This document shows, one piece after another, positions 10,489 to 22,357 of a stretch of 64,000 nucleotides of DNA. The notes beneath the pieces are model-generated. The model saw only the letters and a program-made list of their open reading frames with translations. It was not told where the DNA came from and ran no database searches. Position 1 is the first letter of the stretch. Each line of letters starts with the position of its first letter. This DNA is from Nemertoderma westbladi (Eukaryota > Xenacoelomorpha > Nemertodermatida > Nemertodermatidae): contig JAUCBJ010006228.1 in NCBI GenBank assembly GCA_032718475.1, positions 1 to 64,000 of the forward strand. The letters run 5' to 3'. A program made the position numbers and the translations under genes.

Positions 10489-11853
10489 TCATTTCCTGGT
10501 CACTGCCGCTCCTTTGGTCTTGTCTGCTTTCAGGCTCCTGACACTCGCCGTCACCTCTTTACTAATCCCGGTCGTCGACTCCTTGGGCGCTGGTGTTATT
10601 AGCTCCCGGTATCGCTTCGCGGGTGGCCCCTCCGAGTGGCCCTGTTGTCTCCCCCTGGTGGCGTCCCATAGGATCACTTTCATCGCCCGCGGCACATACT
10701 CCGCCAAGAAATCCCTGAACTCTCCTCTGTTCTGTGGCATCCACCTGTCCAAATACCTCTGCGTATTTATCACTCCGGCATACGACGCTGCTGTCGCCAC
10801 TTCCTGGTAGGTAAATGGAAGCCTCCGTTTGATAATCTCCATGTGGGCCTCCTGATTGATGTTAAAGAAGCCCCACCGGAACTCCTGGGCCTTCATGCGT
10901 TGCCGAGTCATGGCTCCGACGTCGGCCCATTCCTCGAAGATCCTAAACTTCTCTTCGTCGTCCATCCAGTCGCACTGGCATCCGTAGTGTCCCCGAAAGT
11001 TGCACTTCGAGCACCGGTTGTGCAACCATGGACATGCCCCCATCCTGTGGCTCGACTCGCGGCAGTAGAGACAACTAGTCCCTTTCTGGAACCGGTACAA
11101 ACAGCTCCTTTCCTGATGGGTCTGTCTCCCACAGTAGTCACAGCCGAGCACCAATGTCTCCCGCCCCACATCGTCTTTCGTCGCAAGCGATCTCCGCGGT
11201 CTGTGGAGTCGATGGTAAGCAAAATTCCGGACGTTAGCGGCCCTGTCTACGTCGATCTCCTCGCCCCTCCCGGGCATCGTCTCCCCGAATACTACCCATG
11301 GTGCCGTCCCCGGTTGCTCGCCCAACCTGATAGTGCTCCCCGCGAAATCCATCGCCGGCTCCTCGTGCATCCAGGCCCGCTCGCTGGGTCTATCCCAGAA
11401 GGCCCTCGCCCCACTGGCCATCACCACTCTCCCGCCAACCCAGTCCGTGTCCGAGTGGCCGATCCTCCCGGTGGGCGGCATCTCTCCGAACTTGTCATCG
11501 TCGTCCTCCTCTGGCAGTGGCTCCAACCCCGGTATCCCGGTGGACCCTCTGTGTCCCTTCCCGCCTTGGCTCTCGCTCGTAACTTTCCATCCTTCCAGCT
11601 CCCCTAGCCTCCTTAGCGGCTGATCGCCCTCGGTGCCCGCTGGTATGGGCGTCGTCTGCAATCCCGACGTCGACTGTTTCGGTGATCCCACCGTCCATCC
11701 TAATTCTCGCCCTAGAGAATCCCCCGAACTCCCTGATGAGGTCCAACGAAGTTCGTCTAAGGCCGCCTGTTCCTCGAAGCCATAGCTCTGTGCCCAGGCT
11801 TCCTCCTCCCTTTCCTCTGCTTCTCTCCTCTCCTGTCTAGCGATTTCTTCCAA
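10489..11853 (-). CDS. Element B zinc-knuckle ORF (three CCHC motifs)
   Basis: 454-residue ORF, colinear with residues about 85-549 of the element C protein at 52531-54177. N-terminal E/R-rich stretch, a low-complexity G/S/E middle, then three C-x2-C-x4-H-x4-C zinc knuckles in a row (starting CDYCGRQTH, CLYCRESSH, CSKCNFRGH), followed by a charged domain ending with a K/R-rich tail. CCHC knuckles bind single-stranded nucleic acid in retroelement Gag proteins, and a similar RNA-binding role is inferred. A deletion near 11853 has removed the N-terminal part present in C and joined the exonuclease remnant to this ORF in another frame. Confidence 0.75.
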   Translation of the reverse strand: MEEIARQERREAEEREEEAWAQSYGFEEQAALDELRWTSSGSSGDSLGRELGWTVGSPKQSTSGLQTTPIPAGTEGDQPLRRLGELEGWKVTSESQGGKGHRGSTGIPGLEPLPEEDDDDKFGEMPPTGRIGHSDTDWVGGRVVMASGARAFWDRPSERAWMHEEPAMDFAGSTIRLGEQPGTAPWVVFGETMPGRGEEIDVDRAANVRNFAYHRLHRPRRSLATKDDVGRETLVLGCDYCGRQTHQERSCLYRFQKGTSCLYCRESSHRMGACPWLHNRCSKCNFRGHYGCQCDWMDDEEKFRIFEEWADVGAMTRQRMKAQEFRWGFFNINQEAHMEIIKRRLPFTYQEVATAASYAGVINTQRYLDRWMPQNRGEFRDFLAEYVPRAMKVILWDATRGRQQGHSEGPPAKRYRELITPAPKESTTGISKEVTASVRSLKADKTKGAAVTRK

Positions 11854-12625
11854 TCGCTTCGTACTCCTCTCTGAACTTACTCCAGTCCATCGGTTTGTGA
11901 CACACGAGCCCCATTAGCTGGCCCATTGCCACCGCCCCTCAATGTCCTGTGTTCTCCACTAGTCCCAACCCGTCTGGTGCTGTCATTGCCATGTAGACCG
12001 TCTGCATATCCAGAAGGTTGGGGGTGTCCGGACCGATGATTCTCTCCGCGTCGTCGCGAATCGCCGATCCCACTTTCGTCGTCGACTTCTCTCTCACTAG
12101 GGTTTGCACCGCCTACGGCAACTGGTTCAACTTCGGCTCGTCCTTCTTTCCATACGTTCCTAGATCGAATAGGAATATATCCCCATTTGGCGCGGCCAAA
12201 TGTAGGAGTATGGTTCTGGCCGACCCCGCCGATCCTCTCCTCGAACCCTCCTCGTCTTCCACAGTCCCCTCATCGTCTAGGACCATGTACCCTTCTCTGC
12301 TGACGGACTCTACGAACCTCTTCCAATCTTTCCTCGGTGGCTCTCTCGCGTACTTCAGAATCCCGAACTTCGCCTCGTCTCCTTTCACCACGTAGTGGAA
12401 ATGCTCGAAGATCGCGTTGTCCAGAGATGGCGTCCCATAGGTCCCAACCAGCCGCTGTTCGTGCACCTCCCTGAAATGGTCTTGTAGTGCTCGCGCTCCG
12501 TGACCTCTCTCTAACCGCTTGTAGTATCCCCTTGTCTTCTCTTCCGGATGCCTCTTGGTGAAATCCACCAGTATTTATTTTCCTCCTGATTCTGCCTTTC
12601 TCTTCCTGATCAGTTTCCCCGCCAT
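11838..12625 (-). pseudogene. Element B exonuclease-like ORF, broken
   Basis: Same protein as the C ORF at 54219-55049. The ATG at 12625 is followed by a nonsense codon at about codon 17 (GAA to TAA), a frameshift after LDQLP/LNQLP near 12110, and a TGA near 11940. The DEDD-like signatures are still visible: L-D-D-E-G, LLHLAAPNGDIFLFDLG, KVGSAIRDDAERI. Clearly dead in this copy. Confidence 0.75.
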
Positions 12626-13126
12626 TCCAAACTCTCTCACTCGCTCACCTGTAAGGTGGTGCCTTGCCAAGGCGCAGTACAGATGAGTGATAAGTTTAAG
12701 ATGGTCTGTACAGTTCGACAATGGCCTATTTTCTACTTAATTTTGAGTTATAGCCTAAATTTTACTATTTGATTTCTAAAACTGTCAAATTGTGCCCTAA
12801 ATTACAATTTTGTCCGTTACTTGAATTATGTTCCAGAATTTACTTTCTACTGTTACCATAATTTGTTAATTTTCTAATTTCTTATTTATTTTTAATATTT
12901 TATTTTAATTCAATCCTACTACTGTGCTACTACTTACTATTGCCAATGGATTACTCTATTTCATAATCCACATTCTGGCCTACTCTGTGGGCCTGTGCAG
13001 TACAACAGTATGCGTCACGTGGCCTACACGATTTATCCAGCTGTACTCATATGCCCCCCTCTCGCTAATCACTACTAACTAATACCTACATTATACATAC
13101 CCTTCTACTACTAACTCTTACTATCC
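12626..13126 (-). other. Element B spacer between hairpin array and exonuclease ORF
   Basis: AT-rich non-coding stretch. Near 12645-12680 it keeps a small hairpin (CCTTG/CAAGG arms) and the sequence ACAGGTGAGC, both conserved in C at 55065-55100. This could hold a splice site for a downstream mRNA. Confidence 0.5.
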
Positions 13127-13949
13127 GGTACTACGTACCCTCTTACTAACTTCTAACTAACTTCTACCAACCAGCACTACGTACCCTCTTACAATCCTCT
13201 AACTCCACTAACTAACTAACCGGTACTACGTACCCTCTTACTAACCTCTAACTCCACTAACTAACTAACCGGTACTATGTACCCTCTTAATAACCTCTAA
13301 CTCCACTAACTAACTAATGGTACTACGTACCCTCTTACTAACTCCAACTCTACTAACTAACTAACCGGTACTATGTACCCTCTTACTAACTCTAACTCTA
13401 CTAACTAACTAACCGGTACTACGTACCCTCTTACTAACTCTAACTCTCTCCAACTAACTAACCGGTACTACGTACCCTCTTACTAACTCTAACTCTACTA
13501 ACTAACTAACCGGTACTACGTACCCTCTTACTAACTCTAACTCTCTCCAACTAACTAACTAACCGGTACTACGTACCCTCTTACTAACTCTAGCTCTCTC
13601 CAACTAACTAACGGTACTACGTACCCTCTAACTACTAACTCTTACTAACTAACTAGCGGTACTACGTACCTTCTAGCTACTTAACTAACTAACGGTACTA
13701 CATACCCTCTAACTACTAACTCTTACTAACTAACTAGCGGTACTATGTACCTTCTAGCTACTTAAATAACTAACGGTACTACGTACCCTCTAACTACTAA
13801 CTCTTACTAACTAACTAGCGGTACTACGTACCTTCTAGCTTCTTAACTAACTAACGGTACTACGTACCCTCTAACTACTAACTCTTACTAACTAACTAGC
13901 GGTACTACGTACCTTCTAGCTACTTAACTAACTAACGGTACTACGTACC
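13127..13949. repeat. Tandem array of GGTAC-TAC-GTACC hairpins (element B)
   Basis: About 19 copies of GGTACTACGTACC or one-base variants, spaced by CTAACTCTAACTAA-type linkers. Arms GGTAC/GTACC pair around a 3-nt loop, so the transcript would carry a string of small hairpins. Same position as in C (55556-56390), between pol and the exonuclease ORF. The linkers differ in detail, so the two arrays have been re-expanded independently. Confidence 0.85.
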
Positions 13950-14105
13950 CTCTAACTACTAACTCTTACTATCTGCCTAACTCTTACTAACTTCCATCTG
14001 CCTACTTACTCTTTCTTTATTTATTATTTTTTTTTATTTTATGTGTGGGAAGGGCGTCTCGCCCTCAATCCACCCCCCTCAGTCCAAAACTTGGACGACT
14101 AAACT

Positions 14106-15662
14106 CTACTCGTCTAAGGTGCTCCCTCTAGTAGGACCTCTGATTCTCCGCTCCGCTCTCCTTGTCAATTCCAACTCTCTTGGAATTGACCTTCCCTTTT
14201 CTCCTGTCCTTAAATTTGGAAAGTGATGCCTACTCTCTATGTCTCTGATCTTCTCGTGGTCGTCCCTTGGCGGCAAAGTGCCACCCTTCAACTTGTCGTT
14301 TGGCGGTATAATGTCGCCCCTGTTTTCATCCTTAATCTTAGATGCCACCTCTGCTGGCCTCCCCCTTAATATGTGCGCTGGCATTAAAGGCCTCGATGAC
14401 CCCCGTTTGTCCTTCGGTATACATGACGTCTCACCATGTAATGCCCCCTCGCACTCTGTCGGTTCCGCGTGCGTATGCAACATGCCTCCTTCTACTTTCC
14501 TGGCCCCTTTGTTATCTTTAGTCTTGGGCTTCTCTGCCCCTGGTCTAATCATCTCACATCCTCTCCCTTTCCATCTTGTCTTCTTACTCGACCTCCCCCT
14601 TGTCGGTATGCCTCTCAACCGGACCGGCGTCTCTTCCGGACACTCCTCTGAACACTCCTCCGGACACTCCTCCGGACTATTGTCCTCCTGACACTCCACC
14701 GGACACTCCTCCAGTTTGTCCTCCGGACATTTCGCCGTCCGCTCCTGTCCATCTCCATACCGATACTTGCTGGGACCCTTGTTCCAACCCATTGTCTCTA
14801 AATATTCTGCATACAAGCCATTCTCCTCCGCCCACTCTCTTGGTGTTGCTTCCACTTCTAGCTGTCCCTCCCTATCGCCCGTCTCTGGTTTCTCCTCTAC
14901 CCCTTCAACAGTCCCTAGCACCATGCACCCTGAACTCTCAGACACATGGAATGGTATATTGGTATTGATTGGGCCGGTTAGCGTCCACCCGAATGGTGTT
15001 AAAATTGCCACCGGGTCACGCTGCCTGTCTTCGCCGAAGACTGTTTGCATTCTCTCGTGGGCCGTTGGGCAGTCCATTCCTACTATGATGGATACCTTCC
15101 TAACGTCCACCTCTGGGATTGAGAAGTCGATACTGTCCAGGAACCTGTATTGTTCGACCTCGATGTTAGTTGGCCGCCTGGCGTTAATATTTATCGACTC
15201 TATCACCTGGATGGGGTCGATGGTCGCCCCATAGTCGCATCCCGGTCCTATCGCTGCTATCGCGCACCGTCCGGTCCTCATCTCCAGAACCTCATCTTTG
15301 CTGGAGATGGTTGTTACCGCCATTCTACTTGGCCTCGTTCTCAATCCTATATCCCCGGCCACCCAATCCTCAACTAAGGTGAAGGCTGCACCACTGTCGA
15401 CCAGCATCAGTGTGGTTACTGATCGATTGCCTTCCCCGATTATCCTTACTGGTACTACCCCTAATAGTACCGTTCCTCTCTTCCTCGCCACTACGGTGCT
15501 CATTGCCATTGTCTGTCCTTTACTCTGACCGAACTTAATTGGCATTTCCTTGCATTGGCTAGCTCTATGTCCACTCATCACACATCGCGAGCAGATTTCA
15601 TTTCTTCTCGCGTATTCTACCTGATCTTCCCTGGGTAGCGCTTGCCAATACCTGCAGTTCAT
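14106..15662 (-). CDS. Element B truncated Gag-Pol: zinc knuckle, protease, 'EWA' module
   Basis: 518-residue ORF. Residues 1-40 are the second zinc knuckle (CSRCVMSGHRASQC). Residues 60-240 are the aspartic protease region with D-S-G-A at 89-92 (A16/DUF1758 type), colinear with C. At about residue 248, where C continues into RT, the sequence switches to an unrelated module of about 250 residues: EWAEENG, LETMGWN, YRYGDG, a Cys/Glu repeat (EECPEECSEECPEE), TRWKGRGC, PAHILRGRPAEVA and PRELELTRR. The last residues read the final codons of the old pol in a shifted frame. The module also occurs in A (28540-29210). No known fold recognised. Confidence 0.75.
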   Translation of the reverse strand: MNCRYWQALPREDQVEYARRNEICSRCVMSGHRASQCKEMPIKFGQSKGQTMAMSTVVARKRGTVLLGVVPVRIIGEGNRSVTTLMLVDSGAAFTLVEDWVAGDIGLRTRPSRMAVTTISSKDEVLEMRTGRCAIAAIGPGCDYGATIDPIQVIESININARRPTNIEVEQYRFLDSIDFSIPEVDVRKVSIIVGMDCPTAHERMQTVFGEDRQRDPVAILTPFGWTLTGPINTNIPFHVSESSGCMVLGTVEGVEEKPETGDREGQLEVEATPREWAEENGLYAEYLETMGWNKGPSKYRYGDGQERTAKCPEDKLEECPVECQEDNSPEECPEECSEECPEETPVRLRGIPTRGRSSKKTRWKGRGCEMIRPGAEKPKTKDNKGARKVEGGMLHTHAEPTECEGALHGETSCIPKDKRGSSRPLMPAHILRGRPAEVASKIKDENRGDIIPPNDKLKGGTLPPRDDHEKIRDIESRHHFPNLRTGEKGRSIPRELELTRRAERRIRGPTRGSTLDE

Positions 15663-15677
15663 GGTCTGATGAAGTGC

Positions 15678-16969
15678 TTATTTTGTATGTAGTTGGCATT
15701 TGCTCTTTGGGTTGTAGCCATCCTTATAAAGTGCGTTGCATATCGCACTTATATTTGTACCAAAGTCCCTACTATTCTTATTGTTTGGGTTCGGCCTACT
15801 GGGCGTGCTGGGGTTATGTTTATTTGTGTTGTTATTTTTCCCCTGTCCGCTCCATGATGTGGTCTTACCACCGACTACTTGTGGAGTGGTAGTCCCCTGC
15901 GTTGCTGCGTACGGCAGTGGCTGCCTGAGCTTTGGCAATGCGTTCGACGTGTTGTGCTCTGGTTTCGGCCTGTGGTAATCGGTCTTTGGTCCCTTTCCCA
16001 GGCTATCCTCGCTATAGACTGGGTCCGTTATAAGTTCGGCTTCATAGTTTAAGAAGCTCGACATCTCTTCTAAACCCGGTTCCGCAACCTTCTTATCTCG
16101 AGTGGAGAAAGCGATTTTTCTCCACTTATTGCGCAGCCAAATCGGTAGTGCCTGCGCTATCGTAGTGATGTTGTTAGACGCGTTGAGTCGTATGGCGCGT
16201 CCAGCATCTTTAGCACGATTAGCGCCTTCTCGACTTTGTTAGCGAATGTCTTTATGCTAACGGGGTTATCCTGTAGGCCACCCGATGTTATACCTCTCAG
16301 GGTCTGCCGGATGATCTTGTCCGGGTGTCCGTATTCCCTGTCTAACGCCCGCCATGCCGTCGTGAAGCCACCCTCGATGCCCCGGTATTGCCTCACGATG
16401 TCGTATGCTGGGCCCCCTGTATATACTTGCAGATACTTTAGGCACTCCGCCTGCGTCAAATTCTTTGTTAACATCTCGTTACTATACATGCGCCGAAACT
16501 GTAGGTATTCTTCCGGCCTACTTCCATCGAATTTGAATGGTTCCACGGGTGGTAACTCGATCCTGGTCTTTAATGCATCGATTAACGTGGCCATCCTCAT
16601 CGCTTGCGCTTCCAATGGGTTCGATGGGTGCTGTATAGGCTCTCCCGTTGGGTGCGGTCCGTTCGTCCTGTCTGCCGCTTTCCTCTGACTTGGATATATC
16701 ATAGGGGGTAGTGGCCCCCTCCATATTTCTGTGTCGCACGATCTATTCTCGTCCAAGGGGTTCGATGTTCTTACTCCTATTGGGGTATATTGTTGATATT
16801 GTGATGGGGGAATGTCACCCTGTCCCCCCCCCCCCCCCCCACCGGTATGTTTGGTACTGGGGTTGATGTTAATATATATATATAATATAATAATTGGGGC
16901 CCATACACCTATCCACAATGATTCTCCCCTCCCCTGGGTATATGTTATGTCCTTGCATGCTGTAGTCAT
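15678..16969 (-). pseudogene. Element B Gag capsid region
   Basis: Colinear with residues 1-370 of the C polyprotein: LPPVEPFKFDGSRPEEYLQF, LTQAECLKYLQVYTGGPAYD, ALDREYGHP.KIIRQTLRG, then NYEAELITDPVYSEDSLG. This is the Pao-type capsid (DUF1759-like). A one-base deletion near 16187 shifts the frame after LDAPY, and an in-frame TAA near 15680 precedes the zinc knuckle. A 17-nt G-run sits at 16824-16840. Confidence 0.75.
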
Positions 16970-17147
16970 ACTGCTGTGCTGGTACCGGTATAGGCCTATC
17001 TACTTCTGGCCTACCTGCCGGTATATACTCCGCGACTTCCGGGTTTAATCCCGTTGTTCGCGCTATCCTATCGCCTACATTATCTCTCTCAGCATGGCCT
17101 ATGGTATGTGCAGTAAGGCCTACAGTATGTCCTGCAGTCTGTATGTG

Positions 17148-18253
17148 TCACTCGGGATCAAAGTTCATCCTTCTCGAATAATCCTCCCCGCGGCTACCGT
17201 ATTCTCGGTCGGTAGGTATATCCCGTTGGGAAGTTTCTCTTCGACCCCCTCTACTGCTCTCGTCCTCGTGCCGGTACATCCCGTACCCCTCTCTCTGCGC
17301 GCAATACGCCTCGTCAGGTCGCGTTCCTCCGGGACGACGGCAATCTCCCGAAGTTCGACCCCACTGACTCTCCGTCTCCACCTCTACTACCGACGGCTCG
17401 CTATCCGTCCTCGCTCTCCTGTCGTTCGAGGCGACACTTCTTCTACTCTCTTCCTTTCTTCTCTCTGTAGTGCAGTATTCCCGCTCGTGAGATCTCTTGT
17501 CGACCTCCCGGTTAAACTCCACTGTTCTTCTTCCCTCTTCTGATTGGGCTCGACGTCTCGTCGCTCGCCCTCTCGCGACGTCAACCTGTCTCTCTCTGCT
17601 CGATCGCACACCGCTGGGGATACTCGTAATCCCCCTATTACTCTCCATCGCCGGGTGCTGCGGTTCACCTAATTCGCCCCGCGCATTATCCGCCGATGCT
17701 TGTGGGACACTCTTTGCCCCCCCCCCCCCGCTCACCACTAATCTCTCGTTGTGGGGCTCCTATAGCCCCCCCCCCCCCCACTCGCCACATCTAACTTCAC
17801 TTTCTCTTACTTCACTACTACACCCCTCTCTAGTCGACACATTAACCCTACTGCTGCTGGGTCTATTCACCCCCGCCTCTCCCTCTGCTACTGTGTGGCC
17901 TACCAGGCCCTCTACTTCCTGCCTACTAACTACGCGGCCTACCAGGCCCTCACTGGGTTGACTCAACCCCGCCACTTCCTGCCTACTAACTACGTGGCCT
18001 ACCAGGCCCTCGTCCGTGGGCTGTCTGCGCCCGCCGCGTTTATATTAATAGCACCATTACTAGTATCGCCCGTTAAATCAATTAAATCAATTAAATCCTC
18101 CAAATCAATTAAATTATTTTGCACGCCTAAATTAGAAACGGAATTATTTTGTTCGTTCGAAATAAGATTATCTGAATTATTTTGCGTATTTATATTATTC
18201 GAATTATTTTGTAAATTTTGTAAAAAAACTACTAGGTAAAATATTTCCTGCAA
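17148..18253 (-). pseudogene. Element B Gag central region (Asn-rich, repeats, Arg-rich)
   Basis: Read from 18253 down: an Asn-rich stretch (QNNSNNINTQNNSDN...), then EGLVGRVVSRQEV-type 13-residue repeats near 17890-18020, then an R/E/S-rich region up to SRRMNFDPE at 17148. G-runs of 13-14 nt at 17717 and 17766 and a few stops break the frame. The counterpart in C is 62195-63480. No enzyme signature; inferred to be the unstructured part of Gag. Confidence 0.65.
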
Positions 18254-18587
18254 TGAAAGTTTGTGTTCGCGCTTTTAGACCTTTAGCAGTTTAACCCGCT
18301 AATTTTAGGTGTCTTTTAGTTTGTAAATCGACTTTAGCCTATGACGAGTATTTGATACACTACATTAGCCGAAGCCAGCCTATGCGCGACCATTCACCCG
18401 CTGGATATACCCGGGAGACTGGATTCGGGGGCTCTGGCCTTATTGCGGTGTAGGCCTACTGTATTATTCGATTGATCGTTAATATATAATCTCTAACAAA
18501 TATTATTCACTTTCGGGAAATATTAACAGTTCCCTTTGGACGTGGCGCTCTAAATATATAAACAGAGCTATGACTTATACTAAACAC

Positions 18588-21500
18588 TTAGTCAGGTCAG
18601 GTATTCTAGGTCATTGATCAAGAAAACTTGCCACCTCCATGCAGCATAAAGGAGGTGCCACCTGTAGCTGCATAGACCCTCTTACTAGGGCAAATCTGGT
18701 CCTGTAACTAGGACCCCCTTCGTTCTGGGATAAGGACGCCCTTGGTCCTGGATTAAGGACCCATATACTTGGCTGCAGGGGTATATGGCCTGACCAGGCA
18801 GATGGTGATCTACCAATGGCTGGTCAGGAGTAGAGTGTTCTCATGTCCACTCTGAGAGCACTTCACTGCGACCTGCACCTGGCAGCAAGGGTACAGGGCA
18901 TGACCCAGCAGATGAGCTGCAACAGCCAATGGTGGGTCATGTGCGCCAGAGTAGATATGGGTGATGGGCCTCATATCTGACTCCATTGCGACACCCACCC
19001 TGTGGAATGGCAAACCAGGGTGTGGTATTTGCCCCGAGGGCTGACTCGGCAAAAAAGCACCCCCCAACCCCCCACTATGGATTACATTAGCAATGCGGAG
19101 GTCCGGCCACTAGAGGCCAGTGGAATTACCGGACACAATCGGCCTCACAGGCGTCAGTTAACTCCTGACCGGCTGCCTGTCTCATCCCCTACTGGAGAGA
19201 GAGCAGCCAACAATTCTTTGAGTCCCTTTCCTGATGACCTTTCTGGCCCAAACCCTGGGTCACCAGGAAGGCCAGATTGTGATGGGGAGAGGGATTCTGG
19301 AGTTGGAGGCTACTCTCATGTTCCACCCCGACCAACAAAGCCATTGGTGAATCTGAGGCAGGTCACAAGACTAGCCTCAGTAAACACCCTAACACTCCGG
19401 TCCCCAATGCGACAAGGTGAGCTGACTGCCTTGGCAGATAAGCTTTCTCTTAGCGCAGTGGGTGTTCAAGAGCACCGAATGCGCAGACTGGACAGACTGA
19501 TGAGGTTCTGATTAAGGACATGGGGGGCGGTTGGCGACTCGCCCTCGCGTTAGCAGATGCTAGTGGTAATGGTGGAATTGGTCTATTGATGAATCCAACT
19601 GCACATGCAGCATTGGACAAAATAGACCAAATCTCTAACCGCATCATCCGTTGCCACTTCTCATGTTCTGGAAGACTGGCTAAGAAGTTTCCTAAGGTGG
19701 TTCTGATTGTGTGCTACTCTCCAACTAGTGTTGCCCCTGTAGAGGAAGTGGAAAATTTCTACCACAATCTACAAGCAGCTACTGATGGAGTGGATCAGCA
19801 TGCATTCTTAACATTCCTGGGAGACTTTAATGCAAGTTTGCATCAATCACCTACATCGCCCTGGGTCTATAGCAATAGTGTTAACCGAAATTCTGTCCAT
19901 CTTCAGGATTTTATCTCTGGAAATGGATTGTTTTCGGCTGGAACCCAGTTCAAGAAGCGAACTGGAAAGCTATGGACTCATAGTGGACCCAGTGGTCACA
20001 AGTCCCAGATAGACCATATTCTGTTTCGTAGGAAATACAGGAGCTCTATACAAGACTGTAATGCATTTACACTTCGACCCTTCTCCAGTGATCACCGCCT
20101 TATTGTGGCCAAGGTAAGTCTTAGTCTGCGTGCTAGCAGAACAACGAAATCTGCCTTGCCGCGGCATGACTGGTCCTCTCTGTTGCAACAGCCAAGTGTG
20201 AGGTCCAGCTTCACACTACAGCTGAGCAACAGGTATGAGGCTCTTGCCTCTGAGGCGGCAGATCACTGTGAGGGCTATACTGCCTTTACAGAAGCAGTTA
20301 AGTTAGCAGCTGCAGAAACAGTTCCTGTATACCCTCGTAACAGGAAAAGGGCCCCCTGGACTGACAACAAAATTCAGAAGTGCCGAAATGACCTTCATAA
20401 GGCGCAGAAAGAGTCCCGACTCAAACAGACTACAGCGGCCAAGAATGCAGTTAAGGCTGCATCTAGGTCCCTGAACAGGCAGTACTCTGCTAATCTACAG
20501 GAGCTAATAAACCAACAGGTTGATGCCATTAATGATGCTGACGACAGCAGGCAATCATCCCAGGCATGGAAATCGATCAATCTGCTTACTGGGCGGAAAA
20601 GCCAACCAACCACCAAGGTTAAGGCTGAATCACCAGCCGATCGCCTCAATGGTTGGAAAGCCCACTTTGAAAAGCTCCTCAATAATGACAGGGTATTGCC
20701 TGATAACTTTATAGAAGTAAAAGTGTCTGAGTCTGTACTCCCAGATATTCCCATTGGCGATATCTCCTTTGCAGAAGTGAAGGCTGCTGCAAAGAGCATT
20801 AAGACCAATCGTGCCAGTGGAGTAGATGGTGTTCCCCCTGAGGTCTTTAAAATACCTGAGTGTTTAAAGCTCATCTATCCCATCATAGTAGACATGTACC
20901 GAACAACAAGAGTCCCACAAGAAATGAAAACAAATAAGTTGGTGCCAGTTCCCAAGAAGGGCAACCTAACACTCTATGGTTCTTTTCGGGGAATCTCATT
21001 GATCTCGATTGCTGCAAAGCTATACAATAGGATTCTATTAAATCGCATCAGGGATCCCATTGAGAGACTGCTCCGTGGAAATCAGAATGGGTTCCGTAAA
21101 GGTCGTGGGACCATGGAGCCCATTTTGGCACTTAGAAGGATAATTGAAGAGTTAGCAAAAAAGAAAGACAGGCATCTGGCTGTTATCTTTGTTGACTTCT
21201 TCAAGGCCTTTGATTCAGTCTCTCGCTCACGTATGTTCAGCATACTTTCATTATATGGGATTCCTGATGAAATCATTGCAGCAATCAGATCAGTATACGA
21301 TGGTTCGACAACATTTGTGTCTACTGTTGATGGTGACACAGAACCATTTGAAGTGTTATGAGGCGTCCTCCAAGGAGACACACTTGCACCATTCTTGTTC
21401 ATTATTGTGGTTGACTATGTTCTATGCATGTCCTTAGATCATTATAATGATGATGGGGTGATGATAACTCCACCTACTGGCTCCAGAAGTCGAGGAAATC

Positions 21501-22345
21501 CTGCCAAGTACCTAACTGATCTAGACTTTGCTGATGACTTAGGAGTACTCTCAGAATCATTAGAGGGAGCCCAACGGCTCCTCAGCTCATTAGAACATGC
21601 TGCTTCTAGTGTTGGTCTTTTTATTAACTCCAGAAAGACCAAAATTCTGACAGTTAACTTTGAAAGTCCTCAGCAAGTCTCTGATCGGATGAGCATAAGC
21701 TCAAAGGATGGTATGCTTGAGCATGTGGACGACTTCTGTTACCTGGGATCATGGATCCGGAAGTCAGGTGAGGACCTTCGAATACGTAAGGGAAAGGCAT
21801 GGGCAGCCTTGAATAGGCTTTCCAGGATTTGGAAGTCACAGAGAATTAATCGGAAACTTAAGGTCCGATTATTTAGAGCAGCAGTAGTTCCAGTACTCCT
21901 CTACGGGAGTCCATGCTGGGCTCTAACTGCTGAGGACACCAAATCTCTGGATGGCATATTCACAAGAATGCTACGCCGGGTTCATTGTGTTAAGTACAAT
22001 GCACACATCTCCAACCAGACACTATATAACATTGGAGGTGTCTCATTGGTTCCCCCAAGCTTGACACTAGAACAAAATCGCCTCCGCTTTGCAGGACATT
22101 GCTTTCGCCGTGAGGACCAGCCAGTGTATAATCTTGTACTTTGGCAGCCTCATGGAGTGAATAAGCATGGTGGACAGCCCATGACTTTCTTGAGACGCAT
22201 CTTAAAGGACACTGGCCTTAAAGATGCGGATGATCTATCAAATGTCATGGGTGATAGGGAGTTGTGGCGGTGCAATTTTGTTGACAAGCCAGCACAGCAT
22301 TCTTAAAAATGCAGCTGCAATGCAGCATGCCGATCCTAGTAGTAG
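18588..22345 (+). mobile_element. RTE-like LINE, full-length copy
   Basis: 3.76-kb non-LTR retrotransposon flanked by the 12-bp duplication TATACTAAACAC (18576-18587 and 22346-22357). The 5' region (18588-19076) has a strong hairpin (CACCTCC/GGAGGTG) and a partly duplicated segment of about 60 bp. The 3' end is CCTAGTAGTAG, a short TAG-repeat tail as in RTE/CR1-type elements. Opposite in orientation to B. Relatives lie at 3421-3876, 5145-5613 and 50741-51410. Confidence 0.85.
19077..22306 (+). pseudogene. LINE endonuclease-reverse transcriptase ORF (two lesions)
   Basis: Encodes an apurinic-type endonuclease followed by reverse transcriptase. Endonuclease signs: SVNTLTL and VQEHRM near 19375-19480, LGDFNASL near 19820, IDHILF and SSDHRLI near 20010-20100. 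RT: NRASGVDGVPPEVFK, FRGISLI, QNGFRKGRGT, IFVDFFKAFDSVSR, GVLQGDTLAP, FADDLGVL (near 21527), then a C-terminal LLYGSPCWALT and LRFAGHCFRRED region. One frameshift around 19500-19525 and one in-frame TGA at 21359-21361 just before GVLQGD are the only breaks seen, so it was recently intact. Clade (RTE-like) judged by eye. Confidence 0.8.
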
Positions 22346-22357
22346 TATACTAAACAC

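Noticed and set aside
10843-11607. Long plus-strand ORF opposite the zinc-knuckle gene of element B
   Set aside because: Shadow of the minus-strand coding sequence, which has three intact CCHC motifs. The same applies to the plus-strand ORFs opposite element C pol and to those opposite the CAAX ORF.
13127-13949. Regular short repeats resembling a CRISPR array
   Set aside because: Units are 13-bp hairpins with near-identical short linkers in a eukaryotic retrotransposon; there are no unique spacers or cas genes.
18588-18700. HDV-like ribozyme at the LINE 5' end
   Set aside because: A strong CACCTCC/GGAGGTG hairpin exists, but I could not build the double pseudoknot starting at the 5' end.
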